51,913 nucleotides of DNA from Pseudostreptobacillus hongkongensis (GCF_001559795.1 NZ_LOHY01000076.1:1-51913); one strand, 5' to 3'; numbered from the stretch's first letter, positions 44,449 through 51,913 are shown. The notes: generated by a model not told the origin, from the letters alone. Made by a program: numbers and translations.

Positions 44449-45061
44449 TTATGATGAATTTTTACAAGAATATTCTCTGTTTAATGAAAAAAGTAAATAT
44501 TTCAAAATAAGTAAAGATGGAAATATTAGTATACTAGCACCAAGCTATATTTTAGAAATTGGGTATATGTATATAGTTAAAAAATTTAAAAAAGCAGAAA
44601 AATTATGGAATGTTGAAGATATTGTTGTAAAAAAATATAAAAAACTTAAAAGACACTCCTGTTTAGATATAGATGAACTTGAAGATAAATTTTTTAGAAC
44701 AATAATTAATAGAGATAGTGTACATGTTTTAGGGTTGGGAAATGAGTTAATAAGAAGAGATGATAAAAAATTCTTTGACATACTTTACCTGAATTCTAAA
44801 ATATCAAATGATAATAATAGACTTATAAAGCTATATTTATTTGAAAAAATATATAAAGAAATAGGATTAAATGATGCATTATTAACTAATATTTTAAGAT
44901 ACTTTACAACATCGCAAGAAGGTTATGGTGTTAAAACTAGTGTAGATGCACTTTATTCATATATTTATGAAAAGAAATTTGGAGAAATATTAGATATTAA
45001 TTGTAATAAAAAAAATGATATAAATGATATAATATTAGAATTTTTAAAAGGAGATGAATAA
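44423..45061 (+). CDS. Unknown protein between whiA and serS
   Basis: 212 residues, no signal peptide or membrane segment, mostly helical and Lys/Asp-rich. Two blocks are faintly like Mini-RNase III: LAPSYILEIGYMYIVKKF (about residues 34-51) and VKTSVDALYSYIYEKKFGEI near the C terminus, but the catalytic acidic residues expected there are not evident, so this is a weak hint only. ATG 44423 lies inside the whiA end after GGGAGTAAAA. It is embedded between whiA and serS with overlaps, so it is translated as part of that operon. I do not recognise the family. Confidence 0.65.
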   Translation: MKSLKEQNNYDEFLQEYSLFNEKSKYFKISKDGNISILAPSYILEIGYMYIVKKFKKAEKLWNVEDIVVKKYKKLKRHSCLDIDELEDKFFRTIINRDSVHVLGLGNELIRRDDKKFFDILYLNSKISNDNNRLIKLYLFEKIYKEIGLNDALLTNILRYFTTSQEGYGVKTSVDALYSYIYEKKFGEILDINCNKKNDINDIILEFLKGDE

Positions 45062-45062
45062 A

Positions 45063-46334
45063 ATGTTAGAGATGAAGTTTATTAGAGAAAATACTGATCT
45101 TGTAAGACAAAGTTTAAAAAATAGAAATAGTGATTTTGATTTAGAAAGATTATTAGAATTAGATAGTATAAGAAGAGAAAAATTAACAGAAGTTGAAACT
45201 TTAAAGAAAAAAAGAAATGATGTTTCAGCTATAATAGGTAAAAATGCTAGAGAAGGTATAGATTCAACTGAATTAAAAGAAGAAATGGGTAAAGTTAGTT
45301 CAAGAATTAAAGAATTAGACTTAGAGTTAGTTTCAGTTGATGAAGAACAAAGACTATTATTATTAACTATTCCTAATGTATTACATAGTAGTACACCAGT
45401 TGGAAAAGATGAAAATGATAATGTTGAAGTTAGAAAGTGGTCAGAACCTAAAGAGTTTAATTTTGAAGTTAAATCTCATGATGAATTAGGAGTTAATTTA
45501 GATATTTTAGATTTTGAAAGAGGAGCTAAACTTGCTGGTTCAAGATTTACTATATATAAAGGGATGGGAGCAAGACTTGAAAGAGCTTTAATAAACTTTA
45601 TGTTAGATACACATACAAGTGAACATGGATTTAAAGAAATATTAACACCACAACTTGCTAAAGGTGAAATAATGGTAGGGACAGGTCAATTACCTAAATT
45701 TGCAGAAGATATGTATAAAATTGAAAGTGAAGATTTATACCTTATACCTACAGCAGAAGTTACACTAACTAATATGCATTCAAATGAAATATTGAAAGAA
45801 AGTGATCTTCCTATGTATTTCTGCGGATTTACAGCATGTTTTAGACAAGAAGCAGGTAGTGGAGGAAGAGATCTTAAAGGACTTGTAAGACAACATCAAT
45901 TTAATAAAGTTGAAATGGTTAAGATAGTACATCCAGAAAAATCTTATGAAGAATTAGAACATATGACAGGATGTGCAGAAAAAATATTACAAAAATTAGG
46001 ACTACCTTATAGAGTTGTTGCATTATGTAGTGGAGATATAGGGTTCTCAGCTGCTAAAACTTATGATTTAGAAGTATGGGTTCCATCTCAAAATAAATAT
46101 AGAGAAATTTCAAGTTGTTCAAATACAGGAGATTTCCAAGCAAGAAGAGCAATGATAAAATATAGAAATGAAGAAGATAAAAAAAGTTATTTCGTACATA
46201 CACTTAATGGTTCAGGGCTTGCAGTAGGTAGAACATTACTTGCTATAATGGAAAATTATCAACAAGAAGATGGAAGTATTAAAATACCAGACGTTTTAGT
46301 CCCTTATATGGGTGGTGTAACAGAAATTAGATAA
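45063..46334 (+). CDS. serS: Seryl-tRNA synthetase
   Basis: Class II synthetase, 423 residues. N-terminal antiparallel coiled-coil arm (about 30-105), LIPTAEVTLTNMH, class II motif 2 FRQEAGSGGRDLKGLVRQHQF, and motif 3 GSGLAVGRTLLAIMENYQ. I use ATG 45063: AAAAGGAG sits nine bases upstream, while ATG 45054 directly abuts it. The start is one base after the upstream stop. Confidence 0.97.
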   Translation: MLEMKFIRENTDLVRQSLKNRNSDFDLERLLELDSIRREKLTEVETLKKKRNDVSAIIGKNAREGIDSTELKEEMGKVSSRIKELDLELVSVDEEQRLLLLTIPNVLHSSTPVGKDENDNVEVRKWSEPKEFNFEVKSHDELGVNLDILDFERGAKLAGSRFTIYKGMGARLERALINFMLDTHTSEHGFKEILTPQLAKGEIMVGTGQLPKFAEDMYKIESEDLYLIPTAEVTLTNMHSNEILKESDLPMYFCGFTACFRQEAGSGGRDLKGLVRQHQFNKVEMVKIVHPEKSYEELEHMTGCAEKILQKLGLPYRVVALCSGDIGFSAAKTYDLEVWVPSQNKYREISSCSNTGDFQARRAMIKYRNEEDKKSYFVHTLNGSGLAVGRTLLAIMENYQQEDGSIKIPDVLVPYMGGVTEIR

Positions 46335-46343
46335 GAGGTAAAA

Positions 46344-47039
46344 ATGAGAATATTAAAGTTATTAATATTTATAATCGTATCTATATTTTTGGTAATATTT
46401 TTAGAATTTTCTGGATTGGTTTATCATAATAATATACTAGCCTCTAAATATGAAACTCATGGTATAGATATATCTCATCATCAAGTTAGACTTAATTGGA
46501 GTTTAATTGATAAAAAATATAAATTTGTACTGATGAAAGCAACTGAGGGTAAAGATTTTTTAGATACAGATTTCTTATACAATTGGAATAAATCTCAACT
46601 AAGTGGATTTAGGGTAGGAGCTTATCATTTTTTCACGATGTATTCAACTGGAGAAGAACAGGCTAATTTCTATATATCTAAAGTTCCAAAAGTAAAAGGA
46701 GCCTTTCCACCTATAGTAGATTTAGAAATATCAACAAAATATCCTAAAGATATAGTTAAAAAACAATTAGGAGATATGATTGATATATTAGAAGATTATT
46801 ATGGTAAAAAAGTAATAATATATGTAAATAGTAGTACATATGATAAATATGTTAAAAATGAATTTCCAGATAATCCTATATGGTATAGAAATATTAAATA
46901 TTATCCAGAAATACCTAACTGGGAAATATGGCAATATTCTAATAGGGGTAGAGTTAGTGGTATAGATGGATTTACAGATAGAAATGCTATGAAAGAGAAA
47001 AATATAGATGATTTTATAGAAAAATATAGAATAAAATAA
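46344..47039 (+). CDS. Membrane-anchored GH25 lysozyme (muramidase)
   Basis: 231 residues. A single N-terminal membrane segment (about 1-22, no cleavage site evident) is followed by a GH25 catalytic domain: HGIDISHHQ, FVLMKATEGKDFLD, VGAYHFF and the catalytic PPIVDLE; ends with IWQYSNRGRVSGIDGFTDRN. It probably cuts the glycan strand of peptidoglycan in the periplasm, for remodelling rather than phage lysis as it sits at the end of a housekeeping operon with serS. Ten bases follow serS; a terminator follows the gene. Confidence 0.92.
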   Translation: MRILKLLIFIIVSIFLVIFLEFSGLVYHNNILASKYETHGIDISHHQVRLNWSLIDKKYKFVLMKATEGKDFLDTDFLYNWNKSQLSGFRVGAYHFFTMYSTGEEQANFYISKVPKVKGAFPPIVDLEISTKYPKDIVKKQLGDMIDILEDYYGKKVIIYVNSSTYDKYVKNEFPDNPIWYRNIKYYPEIPNWEIWQYSNRGRVSGIDGFTDRNAMKEKNIDDFIEKYRIK

Positions 47040-47043
47040 ATAA

Positions 47044-47086
47044 AGAGATTGCTTGTAAATTATAGGGCAATCTCTAATTTATTTTT
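47044..47086 (+). terminator. Terminator of the whiA-serS-lysozyme operon
   Basis: 9-bp stem AGAGATTGC/GCAATCTCT (47044-47052 and 47067-47075), 14-base loop, then TTATTTTTT within ten bases. This marks the right end of the core region. Confidence 0.8.
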
Positions 47087-47088
47087 TA

Positions 47089-47259
47089 CTAATAATTTAT
47101 ATTTCTAGACTCATAATCTATATTTTCTTTAAGTGTATCAATATCTTTTTTTAAAACATCTAATTGATATTCTAATTCTTTTTTTTCATAATCATCATTA
47201 ATTAAATCTATTTTTTCTAATGTTTCTTTGTATTCAATTTGTTTTTCTTTTAATTGTTT
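47089..47259 (-). pseudogene. 3' remnant of a coiled-coil protein gene
   Basis: On the minus strand 56 codons read QLKEKQIEYKETLEKIDLIN and end ..DIDTLKENIDYESRNINY before a TAG at 47089-47091. The frame meets a TGA at 47260-47262, has no plausible start, and right there the plus-strand transposase remnant begins. It is the cut-off end of a coiled-coil protein, joined to other DNA at about 47260. Parent gene not recognised. Confidence 0.6.
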
Positions 47260-48232
47260 TCAAGGAGAAGAAAGAATTGCAGGATATGGACTTAATCCGT
47301 CTAAATACGGAATAATGGGCAGTGAGTTTGCAACTATAACTACTGCTATTGATAATAAAGGTTATTCTGTATGTTTCATATCTTGTTTAGGTAAATTATC
47401 AAGTGAGTTGTTTGTTGATTTATTTGATGAGTATTTAGAATCTCCTTCATATATTTGTACTGATTCTAACTCTATATACAATAAATATTGTGAAATTAAT
47501 AATATACCTCATTATATTAAACCCTCTAATTATGATAGATTATTAGATGAATACGATTTATTTAATAAAACTAACGAACAAAAAGAAAAGATATTATTAA
47601 AGTTATATAACGATGATAAAATAGATAAAATCTTAAATAAAGGTAGATTAAATTATTTAGAATTTAAAGAATTAAAATCTAAAAATAGATTAAGCCTTGC
47701 AAGAGTTAATGAACTACATAATGAGATTAAAAAGTTTATAAATGTAAATAAAACAAATGTATCTACAAAATACTTAAATGATTACATTTTATTTTTTAAT
47801 TATATTAGAAATTATAAAGTGAGAAATGGTAATTACCCTAGTTCTAAAAAATATTTATTGAGATATTAACTCAAAAAGTAAACTATACAATAAATGATAT
47901 AAACAATTAGATTTACCAAAACCTACTGGTAAATATATGGCTATGTTAAAAGAAGAAACAGAAAAACTACAAATATTAACTAATAATACATTTACTTTTA
48001 ATAATGAAGATAATGTTGCTACATTTAATAAAATAGAAATTTTATTGAATATACCTAAATATAAGTTATATGAACTAGCTAAGCATTATAAAATACAGAA
48101 ATATAAAAAACTAGCTAAATGGTGCTTAGCTAGTCTGTTGTTAAAACAAAGTGATATTGATATTATGTTGTATAAGGTTCTGTTGAAGGATAGGGTTATT
48201 AAAGAATAATAAGAGACTGTGAACTTTTTATA
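47260..48232 (+). pseudogene. Decayed transposase (DDE-type) of an insertion element
   Basis: Plus-strand frame FQGEERIAGYG..YGIMGSEFATITTAID..YICTDSNSIYNKYCEINNIP looks like the core of a DDE transposase, possibly of the IS1595/ISXO2 kind (uncertain). It runs to 47869 in one frame; residues KVNYTINDINN follow in a second frame (about 47875-47907) and KQLDLPKPTGKYMAMLKEET in a third (from about 47901) to 48209. The N terminus is missing, cut at the junction at 47260. At least two frameshifts make it inactive. GAGACTGTGAACTTTTTA at 48213-48230 may be the right element end. Confidence 0.65.
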
Positions 48233-48295
48233 CTCTCATTTAGAATAGTAATTATTTTAAAAATTCACACTTAAATAATGTTAGTACTATTTTAT

Positions 48296-49030
48296 TCAAA
48301 TAATAATTTTTAATAATGTTTTTAGTATCTTTATATGTCCGTTTAATTCTAGATAATTATATTCAATTTTATCTTTTTCATCTATATATTTTATATTTAA
48401 TTCTTCATCAATTTGATACAATCCATAAGTAATTTTATTATTATATTTTTCTATTTTTTACTCGTTTATATAATTTTTTCTTTTTAGGATCAGTATAACC
48501 ATCTTATCCTTTAAAACTTCCATTATATCTTGTAAATTTATTACTCGCTACTTTATCAAATAATTCTTTATCGTTTCTTAATATCTTTTTCTTCTTTTGA
48601 TTTTATTTCAGTTCTATATATTCCCATAAGTTGTAAATGTGGAGTAAATTCATCAAATTGTATTACTTCAGATAAGACTCTATAATCTTCTCCTATATAA
48701 TTTTTAACAAAATCAGATATATCTTTATAAAAGTTTACCCACTCATCTTTGCTTGTATTGTTGGTGTTGTAGAATAAAAATATTCATATTTACTACTTTC
48801 TTTATTTAATGAATAATCTGTATTAGAAATATATGTATTATATTCATTTATATCAATTTTTTTTAGTATAATATTCTCATTTGATAATTTATGATTCATA
48901 TTATTATTTTTTGTTCTCAAATACTTTCATATTCTTGAGATATATTTATTATTTGTTGTCTTGTTGTAACTAATTTAATAGATTTTCTTTTAAAGTTAGA
49001 AAATAATTTTATTTGTCTTGCTACTGACAT
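48296..49030 (-). pseudogene. Decayed relaxase-like gene (MobV/Pre type suspected)
   Basis: Pieces in several minus-strand frames read in order: MSVARQIKLFSNFKRKSIKL from ATG 49030 (after AAAGGA), then a stop near 48913; HKLSNENIILKKIDINEYNT; then, after a frameshift near 48765, DEWVNFYKDISDFVKNYIGE and IQFDEFTPHLQLMGIYR (about 48625-48670); then NDKELFDKVASNKFTRYNGS and a tail. The DExTPHxx block resembles the metal-binding motif of MobV/Pre relaxases (usually DExTPHxH), with Gln for the second His. At least three breaks make it non-functional. A rolling-circle replication protein is the main alternative. Confidence 0.5.
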
Positions 49031-49152
49031 TTTTTTCATTCCTTTCTTATATCGTCTAGGAGTTTTGTTATCAAAAATTAAAAAAATTTGAATTTATTGC
49101 ATTTTAATTAGTTTTAATATTTTATTTTATCTAAAAATATAATTTTTAGGTA

Positions 49153-49215
49153 AAATGGGGTCAAGGGGGCCTTGCACGTTAAATGTCAAGGTTAAAATGA
49201 GCACCCATTTCCTTG
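49153..49215. repeat. GC-rich inverted-repeat cluster, candidate oriT
   Basis: Nested repeats: AAATGGG (49153-49159) with CCCATTT (49204-49210); CAAGG (49162-49166) with CCTTG (49170-49174); a second CAAGG (49187-49191) with CCTTG (49211-49215). The patch is clearly richer in G and C than its surroundings. It sits about 120-185 bases upstream of the decayed relaxase start, where mobilisation origins often lie. Confidence 0.45.
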
Positions 49216-49249
49216 CATTATAAAATTCTATAATACTAATTATAAGTTG

Positions 49250-49281
49250 TAAAAAATGATAATATTTTAATCATTATCATT
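49250..49281 (-). terminator. Terminator of the restriction-modification operon
   Basis: Minus strand: AATGATAAT/ATTATCATT stem (49273-49281 and 49255-49263) with a 9-base loop, followed by a T run opposite the A tract at 49251-49256. Confidence 0.75.
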
Positions 49282-49297
49282 CTATATATTAATTTTA

Positions 49298-50470
49298 TTA
49301 TTTCAAAAATTTTTTTAATTGATATTCTATATCTTCTATTACTATTATATTATCTGAAATTTTACATTCAAATAAATCATCTTTTGTTTTTACTATTATT
49401 CCGTATGCAAAATTTTTATTTTTCATTGATTTTATTAAATTACTTTCACATTCTAACATTGTTTCATTTTCTTTTTGTATTTTTATTCCTATCAATTTAT
49501 CATTAATTTTCTTTTTTAAAATTGCATCTAACCCCTTATTTCTTTGTACTATATTACAATCAAAATTAGACAATATCATTTTTTCTCTTTCATTCTTTTC
49601 ATCATAATCTTTTATACCCTTTGCTAATAATTGAGATTCTGTTTTTATTGGATTTTCTAATCTTTTTTCAGCTATTTTTATTGCATCTTCATTTATATCA
49701 AAACCTATAAATTTTCTATTCATAATTTTAGCCGCTACTACGGTTGTTCCACTTCCTAAAAAAGGATCTAAAACAAAGTCATTTTCATCTGTTGATATTT
49801 CTATTATTCTTTCTAATAAATGAATAGGTTTTTGAGTTGGATATCCTGTTCTTTCCTTAGCTTTTGGATTTAAAAATGGTATTTCCCAGACATCTCCTAG
49901 TGGAACTCCTTTTTTTTCTGTTGAATATACAATTTCTCCTTTATCATTTATTTTATATTTTGATTTTCCATTTTCGCCTTTTTCTCTATCTTGTAATATT
50001 TGATCAATATTTGTAGTATATGAATAATTTTTATATATTATATTAAATTTAAAATTATTAGTTTTAGTAAAATGATATATATTTTGATGTGAATCTAATA
50101 ACCCTTTTTTTGAATTACTCCATCTTTTATATGTCCATATTATTTCACTTCTAAAATTTTCTACTCCAAATATCTCTTCTAAAATTATTCTTATTCTATG
50201 ATTTGCAATTTTATCACAATGAACAAATATATTCCCTGTATTTTTCAATATTCTTTTCATTTCATTTAATCTTAATTTTAAATACTCAATATATTCTGTA
50301 ATATTTTCCCATTTATCAGAAAAACTATATTCTATTCCTTCTTTACTTGTTAATTTTTGATTTTGTTGTGTAAAAAATGGTGGATCCAAATATATCAAAT
50401 CTATTGAATTATCTTTAATTTTTTTCATTCCTTCTAAACAATCATAAAGATATATTTTATTTGTTTCCAT
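49298..50470 (-). CDS. Type II DNA amino-methyltransferase (beta class), with C-terminal extension
   Basis: 390 residues. Motif IV LIYLDPPF (Asp29-Pro-Pro-Phe) comes before motif I DPFLGSGTTVVAA (about 233-245), the beta-class order for N6-adenine or N4-cytosine methylation; target recognition lies between (about 90-225), and YPTQKPIHLLERII precedes motif I. The last 100 residues are an extra domain (GLDAILKKKINDKLIGIKIQ, then a hydrophobic strand AYGIIVKT), faintly like a PD-(D/E)xK fold. ATG 50470 follows AAGGAAG and overlaps the endonuclease end by 14 bases. It should protect the host from that endonuclease; the target base is not evident. Confidence 0.92.
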   Translation of the reverse strand: METNKIYLYDCLEGMKKIKDNSIDLIYLDPPFFTQQNQKLTSKEGIEYSFSDKWENITEYIEYLKLRLNEMKRILKNTGNIFVHCDKIANHRIRIILEEIFGVENFRSEIIWTYKRWSNSKKGLLDSHQNIYHFTKTNNFKFNIIYKNYSYTTNIDQILQDREKGENGKSKYKINDKGEIVYSTEKKGVPLGDVWEIPFLNPKAKERTGYPTQKPIHLLERIIEISTDENDFVLDPFLGSGTTVVAAKIMNRKFIGFDINEDAIKIAEKRLENPIKTESQLLAKGIKDYDEKNEREKMILSNFDCNIVQRNKGLDAILKKKINDKLIGIKIQKENETMLECESNLIKSMKNKNFAYGIIVKTKDDLFECKISDNIIVIEDIEYQLKKFLK

Positions 50471-51095
50471 ATACTTCCTTTTCACATGCTATTCTTTTTA
50501 GAATTTCAAGCAAATCTACTCCTGTCATTTTTTTTATATAATCCCAAGACTTATCTCCATAATAATATTCTCCTCCAATTCCATTATATAATGTCTCTAA
50601 TGTTTGTTGTATATTTTGTGCTTGTTTCCTGTTTGGATAATAAAACATTATTCTAATAGGTTTATATCCATATTTGGATATTGCTTGAACTCTTGTATGT
50701 TCTTTTGTAATATGATCCCCGTCAGTTGTCGCATCTCTCCATTTTATTTCATAAGCATTCTTTTCTACTAAACAATCAATTTCAAAATTTTTAGGTCTCA
50801 TTCCAATATTATTTTCAATTCTAACTTTTTGTGCGTCTGGATATCTATATTTAAAACACATTAAAGCAGCTTCTTCTAAGAAAGACCCTGCTGCTTTATA
50901 TAAAAATCTACCTTTATTTTGATATACATCAATAAGATTTCCTTCATTTGAATTTATACCTAAAACACTATATATTAAATGATGTGATTTATCATCTAAC
51001 CTCATTTCATCTATCCGTATATTAATATTCTTTTTTAGATCATTTTCATATTTTTGAGCTATATTTTTTATTGTTAAATACATATGTTCATTCAT
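50457..51095 (-). CDS. Type II restriction endonuclease, ApaLI-like
   Basis: 212 residues, cytosolic. A PD-(D/E)xK core is visible: Asp107 in FEIDCLVEK, then Glu116-Ile-Lys118 in AYEIKWRDA, with Glu75 upstream. The block WRDATTDGDHITKEHTR and the long FYYPNRKQAQNIQQTLETLY resemble, from memory, the ApaLI group (GTGCAC); this is unverified. I start at ATG 51095 after GAGGAGA; a start at 51131 would overlap that site. The methyltransferase follows with 14 bases of overlap, endonuclease first. The reading frame is intact amid decayed neighbours, suggesting selection. Confidence 0.8.
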   Translation of the reverse strand: MNEHMYLTIKNIAQKYENDLKKNINIRIDEMRLDDKSHHLIYSVLGINSNEGNLIDVYQNKGRFLYKAAGSFLEEAALMCFKYRYPDAQKVRIENNIGMRPKNFEIDCLVEKNAYEIKWRDATTDGDHITKEHTRVQAISKYGYKPIRIMFYYPNRKQAQNIQQTLETLYNGIGGEYYYGDKSWDYIKKMTGVDLLEILKRIACEKEVYGNK

Positions 51096-51109
51096 AATTA
51101 TTCTCCTCT

Positions 51110-51492
51110 CTATCTCCAAATTTGATACCATTTCTTATCTTTTTTATTTTCTAATAATAATGTATTATTTTTACTTAATTTTAATAATTGATAATTTAAT
51201 ACTTGAATTTGATTATATTGCTGCTTTATTTATTCTTATAAATGATTTATAAATTTTTATTTATTCTCTAATTGAAATTATAAATTTTTCACTTCATTTT
51301 GTAATTGTAATTGTAAATTGTAAATTGTAATTTACATTATAATCATCTTTTTTTACATTTTCAATTACAAAGATATTTCCACTTTTATCTTCAATTTTTG
51401 TCAACAACACCTTTATTTATACAATTATAAACAGTTTTCAAAGATTTTATTCCATATTTTTTATAATATTCTATTGTAATTTTTACACACAT
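51110..51492 (-). pseudogene. Decayed plasmid replication-associated protein (DUF536-like)
   Basis: Minus-strand frames from ATG 51492 read CVKITIEYYKKYGIKSLKTV (helix-turn-helix), then a stop; a second frame gives KIEDKSGNIFVIENVKKDDY and YNLQFTITITK; another gives QLQLQNEVKNL with stops and, later, QQYNQIQVLNYQLLKLSKN ending DKKWYQIWR at 51110. An N-terminal helix-turn-helix, a coiled coil and a Trp-rich end (KWWQFWK in relatives) match DUF536-type plasmid proteins. At least three breaks. It lies 14 bases upstream of the endonuclease start. Confidence 0.6.
51301..51333. repeat. Short tandem repeat GTAATT/GTAAATT
   Basis: Five units: GTAATT, GTAATT, GTAAATT, GTAAATT, GTAATTT. On the minus strand they encode Asn/Leu/Gln-rich coiled-coil repeats of the decayed DUF536-like gene; the frame is lost inside this tract. 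Confidence 0.75.
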
Positions 51493-51514
51493 GATTACTA
51501 CAATTCATTTTTTA

Positions 51515-51793
51515 TTATAATTTATAAATATTTTCTTCAATTATCTCAACAATCTTATTTCCTTTATCACTAACAATATATTTCCCTTTAGTATTATTAA
51601 AAGCATCAATAAAGTTATCTTTTTTTAGTTCTTGCATTATCTTATTAGTTTTATTTTTAGAAAAATGTAAACTATCTGCTATTTCTTGTTGTGATAATGC
51701 TATATATTTGTTATTTTTTATTTCTATTTGATTATCATATAAAAATTTTAACAACTTATATTTATCATTTGTAAAATCAACTAAATTTATCAA
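51515..51793 (-). CDS. Winged-helix DNA-binding protein
   Basis: 92 residues. Residues 5-85 form a winged helix: KYKLLKFLYDNQ, YIALSQQEIADSLHFSKNKT (recognition region), NKIMQELKKDNFIDAF and the wing KGKYIVSDKGNKIV, as in MarR-like or plasmid-borne regulators. AAGGAG is correctly spaced for a TTG start at 51793; a GTG at 51802 overlaps it. Its own promoter lies upstream. It may control the restriction-modification genes or plasmid maintenance; target unknown. Confidence 0.75.
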   Translation of the reverse strand: MINLVDFTNDKYKLLKFLYDNQIEIKNNKYIALSQQEIADSLHFSKNKTNKIMQELKKDNFIDAFNNTKGKYIVSDKGNKIVEIIEENIYKL

Positions 51794-51816
51794 AATAATC
51801 ACTCCTTTTTAATAAT

Positions 51817-51845
51817 AGTATAACATATTTAATTAGAATTGTCTA
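51817..51845 (-). promoter_or_regulatory. Promoter of the winged-helix gene
   Basis: Minus strand: TAGACA (51840-51845), 17-base spacer, TATACT (51817-51822). Confidence 0.65.
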
Positions 51846-51913
51846 TTAAAAATACTATAATAGTGTATTTTATAAAAATATTATAAATAAAATGGGCTGT
51901 TGCAATAAAAAAT

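Noticed and set aside
47228-47259. Start of the transposase frame at 47228
   Set aside because: These first codons are antisense to the coiled-coil remnant and have no ribosome-binding site; transposase similarity begins only at the junction near 47260.
51298-51340. Iterons of a plasmid origin
   Set aside because: The tandem units fit the coding repeats of the decayed DUF536-like gene, and unit length varies between 6 and 7 bases.
1-51913. CRISPR arrays, rRNA genes, complete prophage
   Set aside because: No regularly spaced repeats, no rRNA sequence and no phage structural genes were seen on either strand.

Overview
The window is a strongly AT-rich bacterial chromosome segment. It mixes outer-membrane features (a trimeric-autotransporter-like adhesin with an OmpA-type domain, lipoproteins, a small beta-barrel-like protein) with genes often seen in Gram-positive-like gene orders (gatCAB, Rex, WhiA, PriA, PASTA-type PBP). 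Together with the fermentative genes (pyruvate formate-lyase, secondary alcohol dehydrogenase, Rex, formate-THF ligase) this suggests a member of Fusobacteriota, most likely family Leptotrichiaceae (Streptobacillus or Sneathia type). The assignment is inferred from gene content; no 16S gene is present.

Layout. 108-3309: divergent gpmA (-) and pflB (+), each with its own promoter and terminator. 3398-8354: surface region with a frameshifted secreted protein, a 1268-residue YadA-like adhesin that carries an OmpA peptidoglycan-binding domain after its membrane anchor, and a small membrane protein. 8487-17701: a tightly packed operon gatC-gatA-gatB-PBP-priA-def-fmt-rex, followed by a CBS/CorC-type membrane protein and apt. 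19645-20687: a methyltransferase-cupin pair. 20774-20850: tRNA-Pro(UGG) on the minus strand. 20967-29143: oligoendopeptidase F (-), rlmB-leuS (+), a RadC-like/PSP1 pair (-), fhs (+). 29158-32078: a 47-codon hydrolase remnant, a secreted protein of unknown function and a 5'-nucleotidase lipoprotein. 32169-35700: minus-strand operon HAD phosphatase-mnmG-YwaF-like membrane protein. 35878-37662: orphan oligopeptide-binding lipoprotein. 37861-41098: ribbon-helix-helix-like small protein, then the three lower mevalonate-pathway kinases/decarboxylase and a translationally coupled outer-membrane-like protein. 41120-43178: COG0523 GTPase and a Zn secondary alcohol dehydrogenase (-). 43525-47039: whiA, an unknown gene, serS and a membrane-anchored GH25 lysozyme.

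47089-51913 is an accessory island of plasmid or mobile origin: a truncated coiled-coil gene, a decayed transposase, a decayed relaxase-like gene of MobV/Pre type preceded by a GC-rich inverted-repeat cluster that could be its oriT, an apparently intact type II restriction-modification pair (REase resembling the ApaLI group, beta-class amino-methyltransferase), a decayed plasmid protein of the DUF536 type, and a winged-helix regulator. The last bases resemble the end of an insertion sequence. Only the restriction-modification pair and the regulator look intact, so they are probably what selection has kept.

How genes fit together: Pfl makes formate and acetyl-CoA, Fhs activates formate onto THF, and Fmt uses formyl-THF to charge initiator tRNA, after which Def removes the formyl group. 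Rex (NADH sensor) and the alcohol dehydrogenase fit a fermentative redox economy. No wholly new multi-gene system could be shown. The best candidates for a second look are the YadA-OmpA chimera, the restriction-modification island and its methyltransferase tail, and the alcohol dehydrogenase with an unusual cofactor-site residue.
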